Assembly: GCA_963832835.1 (NCBI GenBank)
Contig: CAWHVD010000001.1
Span: 620,001 to 684,000 of the forward strand
Length of the DNA stretch: 64,000 nt
From: CAVPKN01 sp963832835
Lineage (GTDB): Bacteria; Chlamydiota; Chlamydiia; Chlamydiales; JAAKFR01
Direction: 5' to 3'
Shown: in pieces, positions 17,516 to 25,663 of the stretch
Layout: each line of letters begins with the position of its first letter
Numbering within the stretch: the first letter of the stretch is position 1
Notes under the pieces: generated by a model
What the model saw: only the letters and a program-made list of their open reading frames with translations
The model's database searches: none
What the model was told of the DNA's origin: nothing
Position numbers and translations under genes: made by a program

Positions 17516-18169
17516 ATGATTATCACCATCGATGGCCCGGCAGGAACCGGAAAAACAACCATTGCACGCAGATTAGCTGCAAGGCTTGAGTATAATTACT
17601 TTGATACCGGAGCGATGTATCGTGCTTTGACCCACCGTGTGATCGAAAACAAAATTGATATTCAAGACGCAAAAGTTCTGCGTGCCTTTTTGGCAGATTT
17701 TCATTTTAATATCCGAGATGTTGCAGGCCAAAAGCACTACTATGTTGATGGCGAAGATGTAACAGAGATAATCCGTACACAAGAGGTTACTCAAAAAGTG
17801 TCGGAGGTGTCTGCAAATGGTGCTATACGGCAAGCGATTGTAGATATCCAAAGAGAGTTTGGAAAGGATAAAAACGCCGTCTTTGAAGGTAGAGACATGG
17901 GTACGGTGGTTTTTCCCAAAGCTGAGTATAAAGTCTTTCTTACTGCTCGCCCTGATGTGCGTGCCGAAAGACGCTATCTCGAGTTAAAGGAGAAAAAAAT
18001 GTCTGTGAATGAACAGGAGATTTTAAAGGAATTAACCGATCGCGATCATTTCGACTCAACGCGTGAAATTTCTCCGCTAAAACAGGCAGACGATGCTTAT
18101 TTAATCGATACCTCTGATTTATCGATCGAGCAAGTGGTTGAACAAATTTTAGCTCATGTGACCCAATGA
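17516..18169 (+). CDS. cmk: Cytidylate kinase
   Basis: Phosphorylates CMP/dCMP to the diphosphates with ATP. P-loop GPAGTGKT (7-14), then YFDTGAMYRALTHRV, the CMP-specific insert, GRDMGTVVFPKAEYKVFLTARPDVRAERRY and the lid DRDHFDSTREISPLKQADDAYLIDT. 217 residues, normal size. It starts four bases after the cdsA stop and overlaps plsC by four bases, so translation is likely coupled. Confidence 0.95.
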   Translation: MIITIDGPAGTGKTTIARRLAARLEYNYFDTGAMYRALTHRVIENKIDIQDAKVLRAFLADFHFNIRDVAGQKHYYVDGEDVTEIIRTQEVTQKVSEVSANGAIRQAIVDIQREFGKDKNAVFEGRDMGTVVFPKAEYKVFLTARPDVRAERRYLELKEKKMSVNEQEILKELTDRDHFDSTREISPLKQADDAYLIDTSDLSIEQVVEQILAHVTQ

Positions 18170-18801
18170 TCCGCTTAATATGTATCTTCAGTGTTTGGGT
18201 TTTTGCGAGTATTTTTTACCGTCATCGTGTGTATGGGAAAAAAAATATTCCCGCAGGTGGAGGGATGATCGCTCCTAATCACTGCTCTTTTCTAGACCCC
18301 CCTTTAGTAGGGATTTCCTGTCCGTATAAAATCCACTTTTTGGCTCGAGATACCCTTTTTCATTTTCCTCCCTTCGCCTGGCTCATCCGGCAGCTCAACA
18401 CACATCCAGTGCGCATGGGTAAAGGGAATATTGGTACATTGAAGATGGCCCTGGAGCTTGTTCAAAGTGGTAAAAAGGTCGTGATATTTCCTGAGGGGAA
18501 ACGGTCTGTGAATGGCAAGCTGCATAAAGGGCAGTTAGGTGTGGGGATGTTAGTACAGCGAGCACGCTGCCGCATCATTCCTGTTTATATCCATGGAACA
18601 TTCGATGCCTGGAGCTCTCACCGTAAACTGCCAAAACTCTGGGGAAAAACAGCCTGTGTTTTTGGTAAACCCATAGAGTTTGTCGAAAGCAGTGCAGAGG
18701 ATAAAAAAGAGGCTCAGGCTGAAATTGTCGACACCATCATGGCCAAAATCGCTGAACTGAGGGATTGGTATCTCAGTGGCGCCAAAGGGACGCCCCCTTA
18801 G
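18166..18801 (+). CDS. plsC: 1-acyl-glycerol-3-phosphate acyltransferase
   Basis: Adds the second acyl chain in phosphatidate synthesis at the inner membrane. The acyltransferase block HCSFLD (H39 to D44, the H-x4-D motif) and the FPEGKRS block (108-114) are intact. An N-terminal hydrophobic stretch (LICIFSVWVFASIFY) anchors it. Starts inside the end of cmk (ATGA overlap). 211 residues. A truncated MITE-A copy follows 52 bases after the stop. Confidence 0.93.
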   Translation: MIRLICIFSVWVFASIFYRHRVYGKKNIPAGGGMIAPNHCSFLDPPLVGISCPYKIHFLARDTLFHFPPFAWLIRQLNTHPVRMGKGNIGTLKMALELVQSGKKVVIFPEGKRSVNGKLHKGQLGVGMLVQRARCRIIPVYIHGTFDAWSSHRKLPKLWGKTACVFGKPIEFVESSAEDKKEAQAEIVDTIMAKIAELRDWYLSGAKGTPP

Positions 18802-18853
18802 GCTCTGGGATGTTGAAAATATCAGGTGGTTGTCCGCTTTTGGATGATTTGTC

Positions 18854-18968
18854 CCATTTTTGAACGATCCTTTCTCGCTTAGGTTCAAAAACATAGGCTT
18901 CGAAACGATCATCCAAATCTGTCATGTTACCCAGTACCACTTCATGGCTTTATTTTCTGGAAATGGTA
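18854..18968 (+). mobile_element. MITE-A copy 2, left end missing
   Basis: About 115 bp matching the family from ccatttttgaacgatcc onward to ggaaatggta. The left inverted repeat and the segment up to tataacacg are gone, so this copy cannot form the terminal hairpin. Confidence 0.8.
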
Positions 18969-19068
18969 TAATTTGCATTTGGACGACGCCGTCGCCTTAT
19001 AGTTGCCTTATCTTAATAATTAATTAACAGTTGTGTTGTATAATGTTTATTTAAATAGGGGGGTGTTT

Positions 19069-19959
19069 GTGGCGTTAGCAGGAAATTTAATAACAAAGAG
19101 TCAATTAGCTTGTTTTGCTGAAGGTAAGGGTTATATTGGCCTGCCTAGCTTTCAAAAGGAATTGTCGGAGAAGTCCAGAGTATCTCAGATCCTTATTGAA
19201 AAGGAAGGGGTTCATCAGATTGGCAATGCCATTGCTCTAGGCTCGTTAACTCTAGTAGCTGCCGTATGTGCGATTTGGCTATTCATAACCCATGGTCATG
19301 AGGCATACTTTCCTGTGGGTTGCCTAGCTACGGTGTCTATCGTGTCTGTGGCGGCGTTCGTGGCAACGTGGGTACTCACAAGGCGGGAGCAAAAAAAACA
19401 GCAAAGCCAATTTGATGAGAAAGCGAATGCCACTGTACCTATCAAAGATGCCTTCACTGCTATGGAGCAAGCAGATGTGCACATCATTCATGAGGTTCTA
19501 GGTCATTTGACTGAGGCTCAACGCAAAATGTTAATCTCAGATCCTGGCATGATTCCCTTGGTGAATCAGAAGGGCCGTTCTTGCGCGCTGAGTATGCTCA
19601 GCCATCTATCTCCAGATCAAGATGCAGGGCGTGTCCAGGAACTTTTACAGATTGCAGGTATTCTATTGGATCCCGAGGAGGCACAGATTTGTATGTGTCA
19701 CCCCAAAGCACTGACTCATTTGATTTCTCAAGATGAGGAGTATGCTAGAAATTTTATCGAATTTGTAACGCAATATCCTTCTGACAGGGCATTTGCCCTT
19801 CTAGTGCAAGCTTTACCTACAATCTTTAATCCACGAAAAATATTCGTAGTCTACGCGACATGGGATAAGGAAAAGCAAAACCAATTTCTTCAAGAGTTAA
19901 CCGACACGCGTACAAATCCTGCTGCGTGCGATGCCATTGTTGCATATATTCAGTCATAA
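19069..19959 (+). CDS. Putative Inc-like membrane protein, unknown function
   Basis: A 296-residue product with two hydrophobic segments close together (about residues 52-74 and 80-104) separated by a short loop (THGHEAYFPVG). This is the bilobed hairpin typical of chlamydial inclusion membrane proteins, which are delivered by type III secretion. The C-terminal ~190 residues are soluble and mostly helical (VLGHLTEAQRKMLISDPGMIPL and later helices). The GTG at 19069 is chosen because a run of six G lies five bases upstream; a GTG at 19033 would add 12 residues. No enzymatic motif recognised. Flanked by MITE-A copies on both sides. Inc assignment is inference from topology only. Confidence 0.6.
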   Translation: MALAGNLITKSQLACFAEGKGYIGLPSFQKELSEKSRVSQILIEKEGVHQIGNAIALGSLTLVAAVCAIWLFITHGHEAYFPVGCLATVSIVSVAAFVATWVLTRREQKKQQSQFDEKANATVPIKDAFTAMEQADVHIIHEVLGHLTEAQRKMLISDPGMIPLVNQKGRSCALSMLSHLSPDQDAGRVQELLQIAGILLDPEEAQICMCHPKALTHLISQDEEYARNFIEFVTQYPSDRAFALLVQALPTIFNPRKIFVVYATWDKEKQNQFLQELTDTRTNPAACDAIVAYIQS

Positions 19960-19978
19960 TCCACTCTAAGTGATCTAA

Positions 19979-20129
19979 TACCAAATATCACAAATTGGCA
20001 CTGTATAACACGCCATTTTTGAACGATCCTTTCTCGCTTAGGTTCAAAAACATAGGCTTCGAAATGATCATCCAAATCTGTCATGTTACCCAGTGCCACT
20101 TCATGTCTTTATTTTCTGGAAATGGTATA
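19979..20129 (+). mobile_element. MITE-A copy 3 with altered left end
   Basis: From taccaaatatcacaaattgg to ggaaatggta. The right half is canonical, but the left inverted repeat is shortened: taccatttccagaaaataaag is replaced by taccaaata. Starts 20 bases after the preceding stop codon. Confidence 0.8.
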
Positions 20130-20227
20130 AGGTGCACAAAAAATAGGAAAAGCATATATCCAAGAGTCAACTCCATTGTGGAAGCTACCAGTCATTTGAA
20201 CACGCTTTAACGGATAAAGAACAAGAT

Positions 20228-21721
20228 ATGTTGAGAAAAGCCATTGTATTTAGTTGCGCATTTTTTTTGTCTCCCATGCTAGTAGGAGCTCCACAGAATA
20301 TGGAAAAAATACGATCCATCCTACCCGCCTTTGAACAACAGATCAAAGAGGGAATGAAAGAGATGCATGTTCCGGGCGCAGTTGTTGCGGTCATTATGGA
20401 CAATCAGGTTGTCTATCTGAAGGGTTTTGGAGTGAGGAAGGCGGGAGAAAATGCGCTCGTGGATCCCGAGACGGTTTTCCAAATTGCCTCAATATCCAAA
20501 CCCATCGCTACTACCGTGATTGCAGCCCTTGTTGGAGAACATATTGTAGAATGGGATAGCCGCGTCTGTGATCTTGACCCTTTTTTTCAGCTAAAAGATC
20601 CCTGGATCACCAGTAAAGTGACTCTTACAGACCTTCTATCCCACCGCAGCGGTCTTCCCACTTATGCTGGAGACTTGCTAGAAGATGTGGGATTCGATCA
20701 ATCAAGTGTCTTATATAAGCTCCGTTTTGAACCGCTTAAACAATTTCGCGCACACTACGCATATACAAATTTTGGATTTACAGAAGCTGCTCTGGCTGCT
20801 GCCAAAGCTGCTCATTTATCTTGGGATGAGCTTGTGCGCCAAAAATTGATTGATCCACTTGGCTTGACAGCAACAAGCACTCAATATGCAGATTTTATCA
20901 AACGTGCGAATCGGGCTGATCTCCATGTGGTTCAAGAGAATTCTGCAAAACCCCTCTATAAACGCGATCCCGATGCTCAAGCACCAGCAGGTGGCATTAG
21001 CACTAACATGCAGGATTTCACCAAATGGATGGTTTTACAGCTATCTGAAGGAAAGTATGAAGGAAAACAGATTATACCAGCTGTTGCACTCAAGCAGACG
21101 CATCTGCCTGAGATCACAATCGGAGAAGATAGATTTTATGGGCTTGGTTGGAGCGTGAACTACAACCAGCATGGAAATGCTGTAATCTCTCATGCAGGTA
21201 TGTTTGATTTGGGTACAGAAACATCGGTTCAACTCATACCAAATGAAAAATTTGGCATTGCTGTTTTTGTCAATACATCACGCTCAGGTCTTCCTGAGGC
21301 TCTTATCAGTATATTTACAGACTTGAAAGAAACAGGTCGCGTGGAGAAAAAATGGGTTTCCATTTGGAAGGAAAGGTTTGATGCTCATTTTCCAGATCCA
21401 ATTACCTCGTTTCCTCAACCACCGAACTCCTCTCAGCCACTGCCCTTTAAAGCCTATACAGGTTCCTATGCGAACGATTACTTTGGAGAAATCACGATCT
21501 TCGATAAAGAGGGTAAGCTCTATTTAGCAGTCGGCCCTAAGCCCGAACAATTTTTACTCACTCCCCTCAATCGTGATGCCTTCACGTTTGAAACACGGGG
21601 AGAAAATAGCATCGGTCTCACCCAGCTCATTTTCACAGTGGATGGAATGGGACTTGCCAGCCAGCTTGTCATAGAAGCCTTTAATGGAAATGGCCTAGGA
21701 GTTTTCCAAAAAACCAAATAA
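20228..21721 (+). CDS. Exported serine hydrolase of the beta-lactamase/DD-peptidase fold
   Basis: Class C beta-lactamase-like (Pfam beta-lactamase) protein of 497 residues. Signal peptide MLRKAIVFSCAFFLSPMLVGA; SxxK motif S88-I-S-K91; YxN motif Y179-T-N181; third motif H322-A-G324. A separate C-terminal ~110-residue beta domain (from about residue 390; AYTGSYANDYFGEITIFDKEGKLYL) resembles the DUF3471-type appendage. Members are D-aminopeptidases, esterases or peptidoglycan-editing enzymes; true beta-lactamase activity is not implied. In a chlamydia with reduced peptidoglycan a role in wall editing is possible. Single gene between MITE-A copies 3 and 4. Confidence 0.85.
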   Translation: MLRKAIVFSCAFFLSPMLVGAPQNMEKIRSILPAFEQQIKEGMKEMHVPGAVVAVIMDNQVVYLKGFGVRKAGENALVDPETVFQIASISKPIATTVIAALVGEHIVEWDSRVCDLDPFFQLKDPWITSKVTLTDLLSHRSGLPTYAGDLLEDVGFDQSSVLYKLRFEPLKQFRAHYAYTNFGFTEAALAAAKAAHLSWDELVRQKLIDPLGLTATSTQYADFIKRANRADLHVVQENSAKPLYKRDPDAQAPAGGISTNMQDFTKWMVLQLSEGKYEGKQIIPAVALKQTHLPEITIGEDRFYGLGWSVNYNQHGNAVISHAGMFDLGTETSVQLIPNEKFGIAVFVNTSRSGLPEALISIFTDLKETGRVEKKWVSIWKERFDAHFPDPITSFPQPPNSSQPLPFKAYTGSYANDYFGEITIFDKEGKLYLAVGPKPEQFLLTPLNRDAFTFETRGENSIGLTQLIFTVDGMGLASQLVIEAFNGNGLGVFQKTK

Positions 21722-21789
21722 TTTATACAAAATACAAACTATTATAATATTTGCTATTAGTTGCTTTTTCTGCGTAGCAAAAGTGTGAG

Positions 21790-21950
21790 AACCATTTCCA
21801 GAAAATAAAGTCACAAATTGGCACTGTATAACACGCCATTTTTGAACGATCCTTTTTCGCTTAGGTGCAAAAACATAAGCTTCGAAACGATCATCCAAAT
21901 CTGTCATGTTACCCAGTGCCACTTCATGGCTTTATTTTCTGGAAATGGTA
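21790..21950 (+). mobile_element. MITE-A copy 4
   Basis: Full-length unit with both inverted repeats (accatttccagaaaataaag at left, ctttattttctggaaatggt at right). Left outermost bases are aacc instead of tacc. Lies 68 bases after the hydrolase stop. Confidence 0.85.
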
Positions 21951-22129
21951 TCATTGTTGACGAAGAGGAAATAAATATTGTGAGACGATTCATGAGCCAG
22001 CAGAATCTTTAAGAAAGGCTCAGTTTGCCAAGGACAAGATACCTCAAAGAAACTTCAGTGGAGCATTTTTGATGGATTGTCCGAGAGTTGACGCAGTCAA
22101 CCGAGGGGGAGCGGATAGTCACGAAAATC
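21951..22129. other. Intergenic stretch with a degenerate repeat-B-like inverted repeat
   Basis: Between MITE-A copy 4 and the stop of the Inc/F-box gene. At about 22072-22125 the minus strand reads gtgactatccgctccccct followed by cggttgactgcg, a degenerate match to the repeat B core. No gene is seen. Confidence 0.3.
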
Positions 22130-23221
22130 TCAGAGCAGTTCAATCGCTTTTATGAATAGTGGTGATGAAAATTCCTCTCTCTCAGCCAGATTATCCGTTC
22201 TCATTAAGGCAAGGATGTAATTTAAAACATGGGTATCATCGAGGGATAATTGATTTTCTTCCCAATAAATATTGGGCTCTTGTTGCCATTTAGCCACATC
22301 AATAAAGATTAGGATAGCCGAATCCGTATGTTGGCTTCGATCTATCACACGGATTGCGAAGAAAGAATGCCCTGAAAGGTCTTTTCCATAGGCAACGGGG
22401 CCATTCATATCAGTGGGTAATAAGTTTTTGGCGTCAATGGGATTTAATACGGGAATGTTTTGAAAGGCAAGAGGACCACCAGGCATCAGCCTCATGAAGT
22501 AATCAAATGACCGTATCCTTCCCCATTCGGTCTTTCGCAGTTCATGGTAAGTGCGCAATTGATGAAATGGGTCACCCAAATCTATTGAGTTTTCTTGTTC
22601 TAGGTTGAGTTCATTATCTATTTGAAATTGATAGCTATCTTCACCGCGCTTTAAGCTCCATCTTGTAGCACCCCAGATACGGAAGTCAAGATGGCAAAGA
22701 TACTCACTCCAAATATATTCGGATCGCATGATGGATAAAAAGTGCTTTGATACAGTGCTTGCATTGACCAAATCCCTGGCTCCTAGGAAACTTGCAATGT
22801 ATATGCTCATTTCTAAACAGAAAGTGTCTTGAAGAAATAGACAAGTACCGTCACTGGGCGGAATAAAAACCGGCGAATCAGCCGGAATGATGTCCTGAGA
22901 AATAGCTTTATCGGAGCGGGGATCGACTTTATCTACAAATGAGTGTTCAGGAGGGTTTGCCTCACGAACCAATTTTATTTGTACACATTTTAAACTCATT
23001 GCTAGGATTGCAAAAAATCCACCAGTGGCGATCAATGCCCATCCACCGGTCGTTCCAAGGCAAACAAATCCTGGTATTTCATAGATCGATAAAATGCCCG
23101 CTAGTAAGGAAAGTGCTCCTAAAGCAATCGTAACAGTCCGCATGGCAATTGAACTGTTCTTCTGTTCTTCGGTCGAATGGTTACAAAAGGGTAATCCGCA
23201 ACGTATTGACTGAACACTCAT
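22130..23221 (-). CDS. Inc-like membrane protein with an F-box-like motif, putative host-directed effector
   Basis: The 363-residue product has a bilobed hydrophobic hairpin at about residues 30-77 (TVTIALGALSLLAGILSIY, then GGWALIATGGFFAILAMSL), the pattern of inclusion membrane proteins. At about residues 136-175 it has an F-box-like stretch: EMSIYIASFLGARDLVNAS followed by TVSKHFLSIMRSEYIWSEYL, matching the L-P-x-E ... L-x-x-x-D-L ... V-S-K-x-F ... W consensus. F-boxes recruit SCF ubiquitin ligases in eukaryotes and are known among effectors of amoeba-infecting bacteria. The C-terminal ~190 residues are soluble and unassigned. Start ATG at 23221 is chosen for AAGGAT eight bases upstream. 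Location at the inclusion membrane and ubiquitin function are inferred. Confidence 0.6.
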   Translation of the reverse strand: MSVQSIRCGLPFCNHSTEEQKNSSIAMRTVTIALGALSLLAGILSIYEIPGFVCLGTTGGWALIATGGFFAILAMSLKCVQIKLVREANPPEHSFVDKVDPRSDKAISQDIIPADSPVFIPPSDGTCLFLQDTFCLEMSIYIASFLGARDLVNASTVSKHFLSIMRSEYIWSEYLCHLDFRIWGATRWSLKRGEDSYQFQIDNELNLEQENSIDLGDPFHQLRTYHELRKTEWGRIRSFDYFMRLMPGGPLAFQNIPVLNPIDAKNLLPTDMNGPVAYGKDLSGHSFFAIRVIDRSQHTDSAILIFIDVAKWQQEPNIYWEENQLSLDDTHVLNYILALMRTDNLAEREEFSSPLFIKAIELL

Positions 23222-23366
23222 TTTGTTTAAATCCTTAATATTTAATGAAGAGTGTATCAAAATTTCATGAGGATTTCAATGAAAAATATTTTATTTATAT
23301 CGTTTGCGTGAGGTACCTTTTTTAGTCTTTTGATTTTTGAGTAAATATTGGTACTCTTAGTTTCCT

Positions 23367-25082
23367 ATGGAATCTTTGATTAAGACTGTAAAGCATGTCC
23401 TTGAACAAGCTGTAAGCGAGGCTTTTCCGCAACTTTCCCCAGTAGAGAGGGAAGTTCATGTCACCTTGGCTACCCAAGAAAAATTTGGCCATTACCAGTG
23501 TAATAGCGCTATGAAGCTTGCGAAGGTGGCACAAAGGCCTCCGCGCGAGATTGCCCAGGCAATTGCTGAACAACTCCAAGGAGGGATTTTCGCCTTGGTT
23601 GAGGTCGCGGGTCCCGGCTTTATTAATCTTACTCTCGATAAAGACTTTCTTTCTAGACATGCTACTGATATGGCTTTTGACAAGCGTCTGGGAGTTCCAG
23701 AGCCTTTAAAAAAAGAGCGCATCATTGTTGAGTTTTCTTCACCCAATATTGCCAAAGAGATGCATGTAGGGCATCTACGCTCAACAATTATTGGTGACAG
23801 TTTAGCCCGGCTTTTCGAGTTTTTAGGTCACGATGTTTTGCGCCTCAATCATGTGGGAGACTGGGGAACCGCTTTTGGAATGTTGATTGCCTATATGAAA
23901 GAAGAGGCTCCGGATGTTCTTTCAGGGCAGCAGACGACAGATTTACCGACGTTGATGATGTGGTACAAAGCCTCTAAAGCCCGTTTTGATGCCGATGTTG
24001 CTTTTAAAACCCGCGCTCGTCAAGCGGTGGTTGCTCTCCAAGGAGGAGATCTAGAAGCTTATAGAGCTTGGGAGATCATCTGCACCATTTCACGAAAGGC
24101 TTTTCAAGAGGTTTACGATCTTTTGGATGTGAAACTAGAAGAGAGAGGGGAGTCGTATTATAATCCCCATTTGGCAAATGTTGTCTCAGACCTTGAAAAA
24201 AAAGGGCTTGTTACAGTATCTGAAGGGGCAAAATGTGTTTTTCATGAAGGTATTCGAATTCCTCTCATGATCCAAAAATCAGATGGGGGCTATAACTACG
24301 ATACCACCGATATGGCGGCCATTTTGCATCGCATCGAAGAGGAGAGGGCAGATAGAATCATCGTGATCACCGATGCCGGTCAGAGCCTCCATTTTGATCT
24401 GGTGCGCAAAACCGCAGAAAAAGCTGGATATCTCAATCCACAAAAAGTTCGGTTTGACCATGTACCCTTTGGTGTTGTTTTAGGGGCAGATGGCAAGAAA
24501 TTTCGCACGCGATCAGGTGAGACAGAAAAGTTGATCGATCTCTTAACCGCAGCGGTTCAAGAAGCAAGCAGGATTTTGCAAGAGCGCAATCCCGATGAAG
24601 ATCCCATCGAAAGAAATAGGCTCGCACATATTTTAGGGATCGATGCCGTAAAATATGCCGACCTGTCCTGTAACCGGATCAGTGATTATGTCTTCAGCTA
24701 CGAACGCATGCTCCGTTTTGAGGGAAACACGGCAGCGTTTATTCTATACTCATATGTACGTGTGAATGGGATTAAACGAAAAATTGGGGCCGCTGACATA
24801 AGCAAAGCGCGTATTGTCCTTGAACACCCTGCTGAGATAGATCTAGGGCTTCATTTGCTTCGCTTCACCGAAACGCTCGAAAGTATGGCAGAAGAGCTCA
24901 TGCCCCATTACTTGACCGATTATCTGTACCTTTTGGCTCAAAAATTCAACGCCTTCTTCCGTGATTGCCGCGTAGAAGGTGTCCCGCAGCAGAATCAGCG
25001 CCTACTCTTAGCCGACTTAGTGGCACGCACCATGGAGCAGGGTTTGAATATCCTCGGCATCCAAACTGTTGGCAGAATGTAA
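23367..25082 (+). CDS. argS: Arginyl-tRNA synthetase
   Basis: Class I synthetase charging tRNA-Arg. The N-terminal Add-1 domain is followed by the HIGH region SSPNIAKEMHVGHLRSTIIGDSL, then FDHVPFGVVLGADGKKFRTRSG in the place of KMSKS, and the C-terminal DALR anticodon-binding domain (SYVRVNGIKRKIG onward). 571 residues, normal. Corresponds to CT454. The TAA stop abuts MITE-A copy 5. Confidence 0.95.
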   Translation: MESLIKTVKHVLEQAVSEAFPQLSPVEREVHVTLATQEKFGHYQCNSAMKLAKVAQRPPREIAQAIAEQLQGGIFALVEVAGPGFINLTLDKDFLSRHATDMAFDKRLGVPEPLKKERIIVEFSSPNIAKEMHVGHLRSTIIGDSLARLFEFLGHDVLRLNHVGDWGTAFGMLIAYMKEEAPDVLSGQQTTDLPTLMMWYKASKARFDADVAFKTRARQAVVALQGGDLEAYRAWEIICTISRKAFQEVYDLLDVKLEERGESYYNPHLANVVSDLEKKGLVTVSEGAKCVFHEGIRIPLMIQKSDGGYNYDTTDMAAILHRIEEERADRIIVITDAGQSLHFDLVRKTAEKAGYLNPQKVRFDHVPFGVVLGADGKKFRTRSGETEKLIDLLTAAVQEASRILQERNPDEDPIERNRLAHILGIDAVKYADLSCNRISDYVFSYERMLRFEGNTAAFILYSYVRVNGIKRKIGAADISKARIVLEHPAEIDLGLHLLRFTETLESMAEELMPHYLTDYLYLLAQKFNAFFRDCRVEGVPQQNQRLLLADLVARTMEQGLNILGIQTVGRM

Positions 25083-25243
25083 CACCATTTATCAAAAATA
25101 AACCCACGAATTGGCACTGTATAACACGCCATTTTTGAACGATCCTTTCTCGCTTAGGTGCAAAAACATAGGCTTCGAAACGATCATCCAAATCTATCAT
25201 GTTACCCAGTGCCACTTCATGGCTTTATTTTTGATAAATGGTA
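25083..25243 (+). mobile_element. MITE-A copy 5, variant-arm subfamily
   Basis: Full-length unit beginning caccatttatcaaaaataaa and ending tttatttttgataaatggta. Both arms carry the same change (ccag replaced by atca), so pairing is kept. Starts on the base after the argS stop codon. Confidence 0.85.
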
Positions 25244-25312
25244 TAAGATTGATATTGGTTTTGTATCTTGTCTGACTTAAAATAAAATTTTTGTTTGTAA
25301 AAGGGGATGTAC

Positions 25313-25663
25313 ATGTCAACGCCACTCAGTTCATCTGAGCAGAGTCAAATTCAAGCTGTGGATGACCAATTAGAGCGCTACATTGCCCAGGTCCAAAGCG
25401 GAACGGCTAACCCAAAAGATTTGGTTCAGATACATAACGCCTTGATGAACCTCGCAACGAATCCACGCATCCCCCTGTCAGTACAGCAAAGTCTTCAAAT
25501 GGTTTTAGGCAAGCTCAAGGAGGATCCTAACGCGGTTACACGTCTCATGAGTTTGCAGTCAGCAAAGTCTCAGGTAGATAGCTTGCTCTCAGAGTCGGCG
25601 TCCGATACAAAAGAGGAAGTGGGAGGAGGAGGGCTTGGCGGTGGAGGCTCAGGAGAATCCTAG
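25313..25663 (+). CDS. Small acidic protein of unknown function
   Basis: 116 residues, helical and polar in residues 1-95 (SEQSQIQAVDDQLERYIAQV and later helices), ending in a flexible Gly-rich tail (EEVGGGGLGGGGSGES). No membrane segment or signal. A start at 25313 leaves six bases after the AAGGGG site; the ATG at 25307 would touch it. It overlaps the 5' end of the P-type ATPase gene by 29 bases, so the two are probably co-translated. The size and helical make-up resemble small secretion-system components, but I cannot assign a family. Confidence 0.65.
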   Translation: MSTPLSSSEQSQIQAVDDQLERYIAQVQSGTANPKDLVQIHNALMNLATNPRIPLSVQQSLQMVLGKLKEDPNAVTRLMSLQSAKSQVDSLLSESASDTKEEVGGGGLGGGGSGES

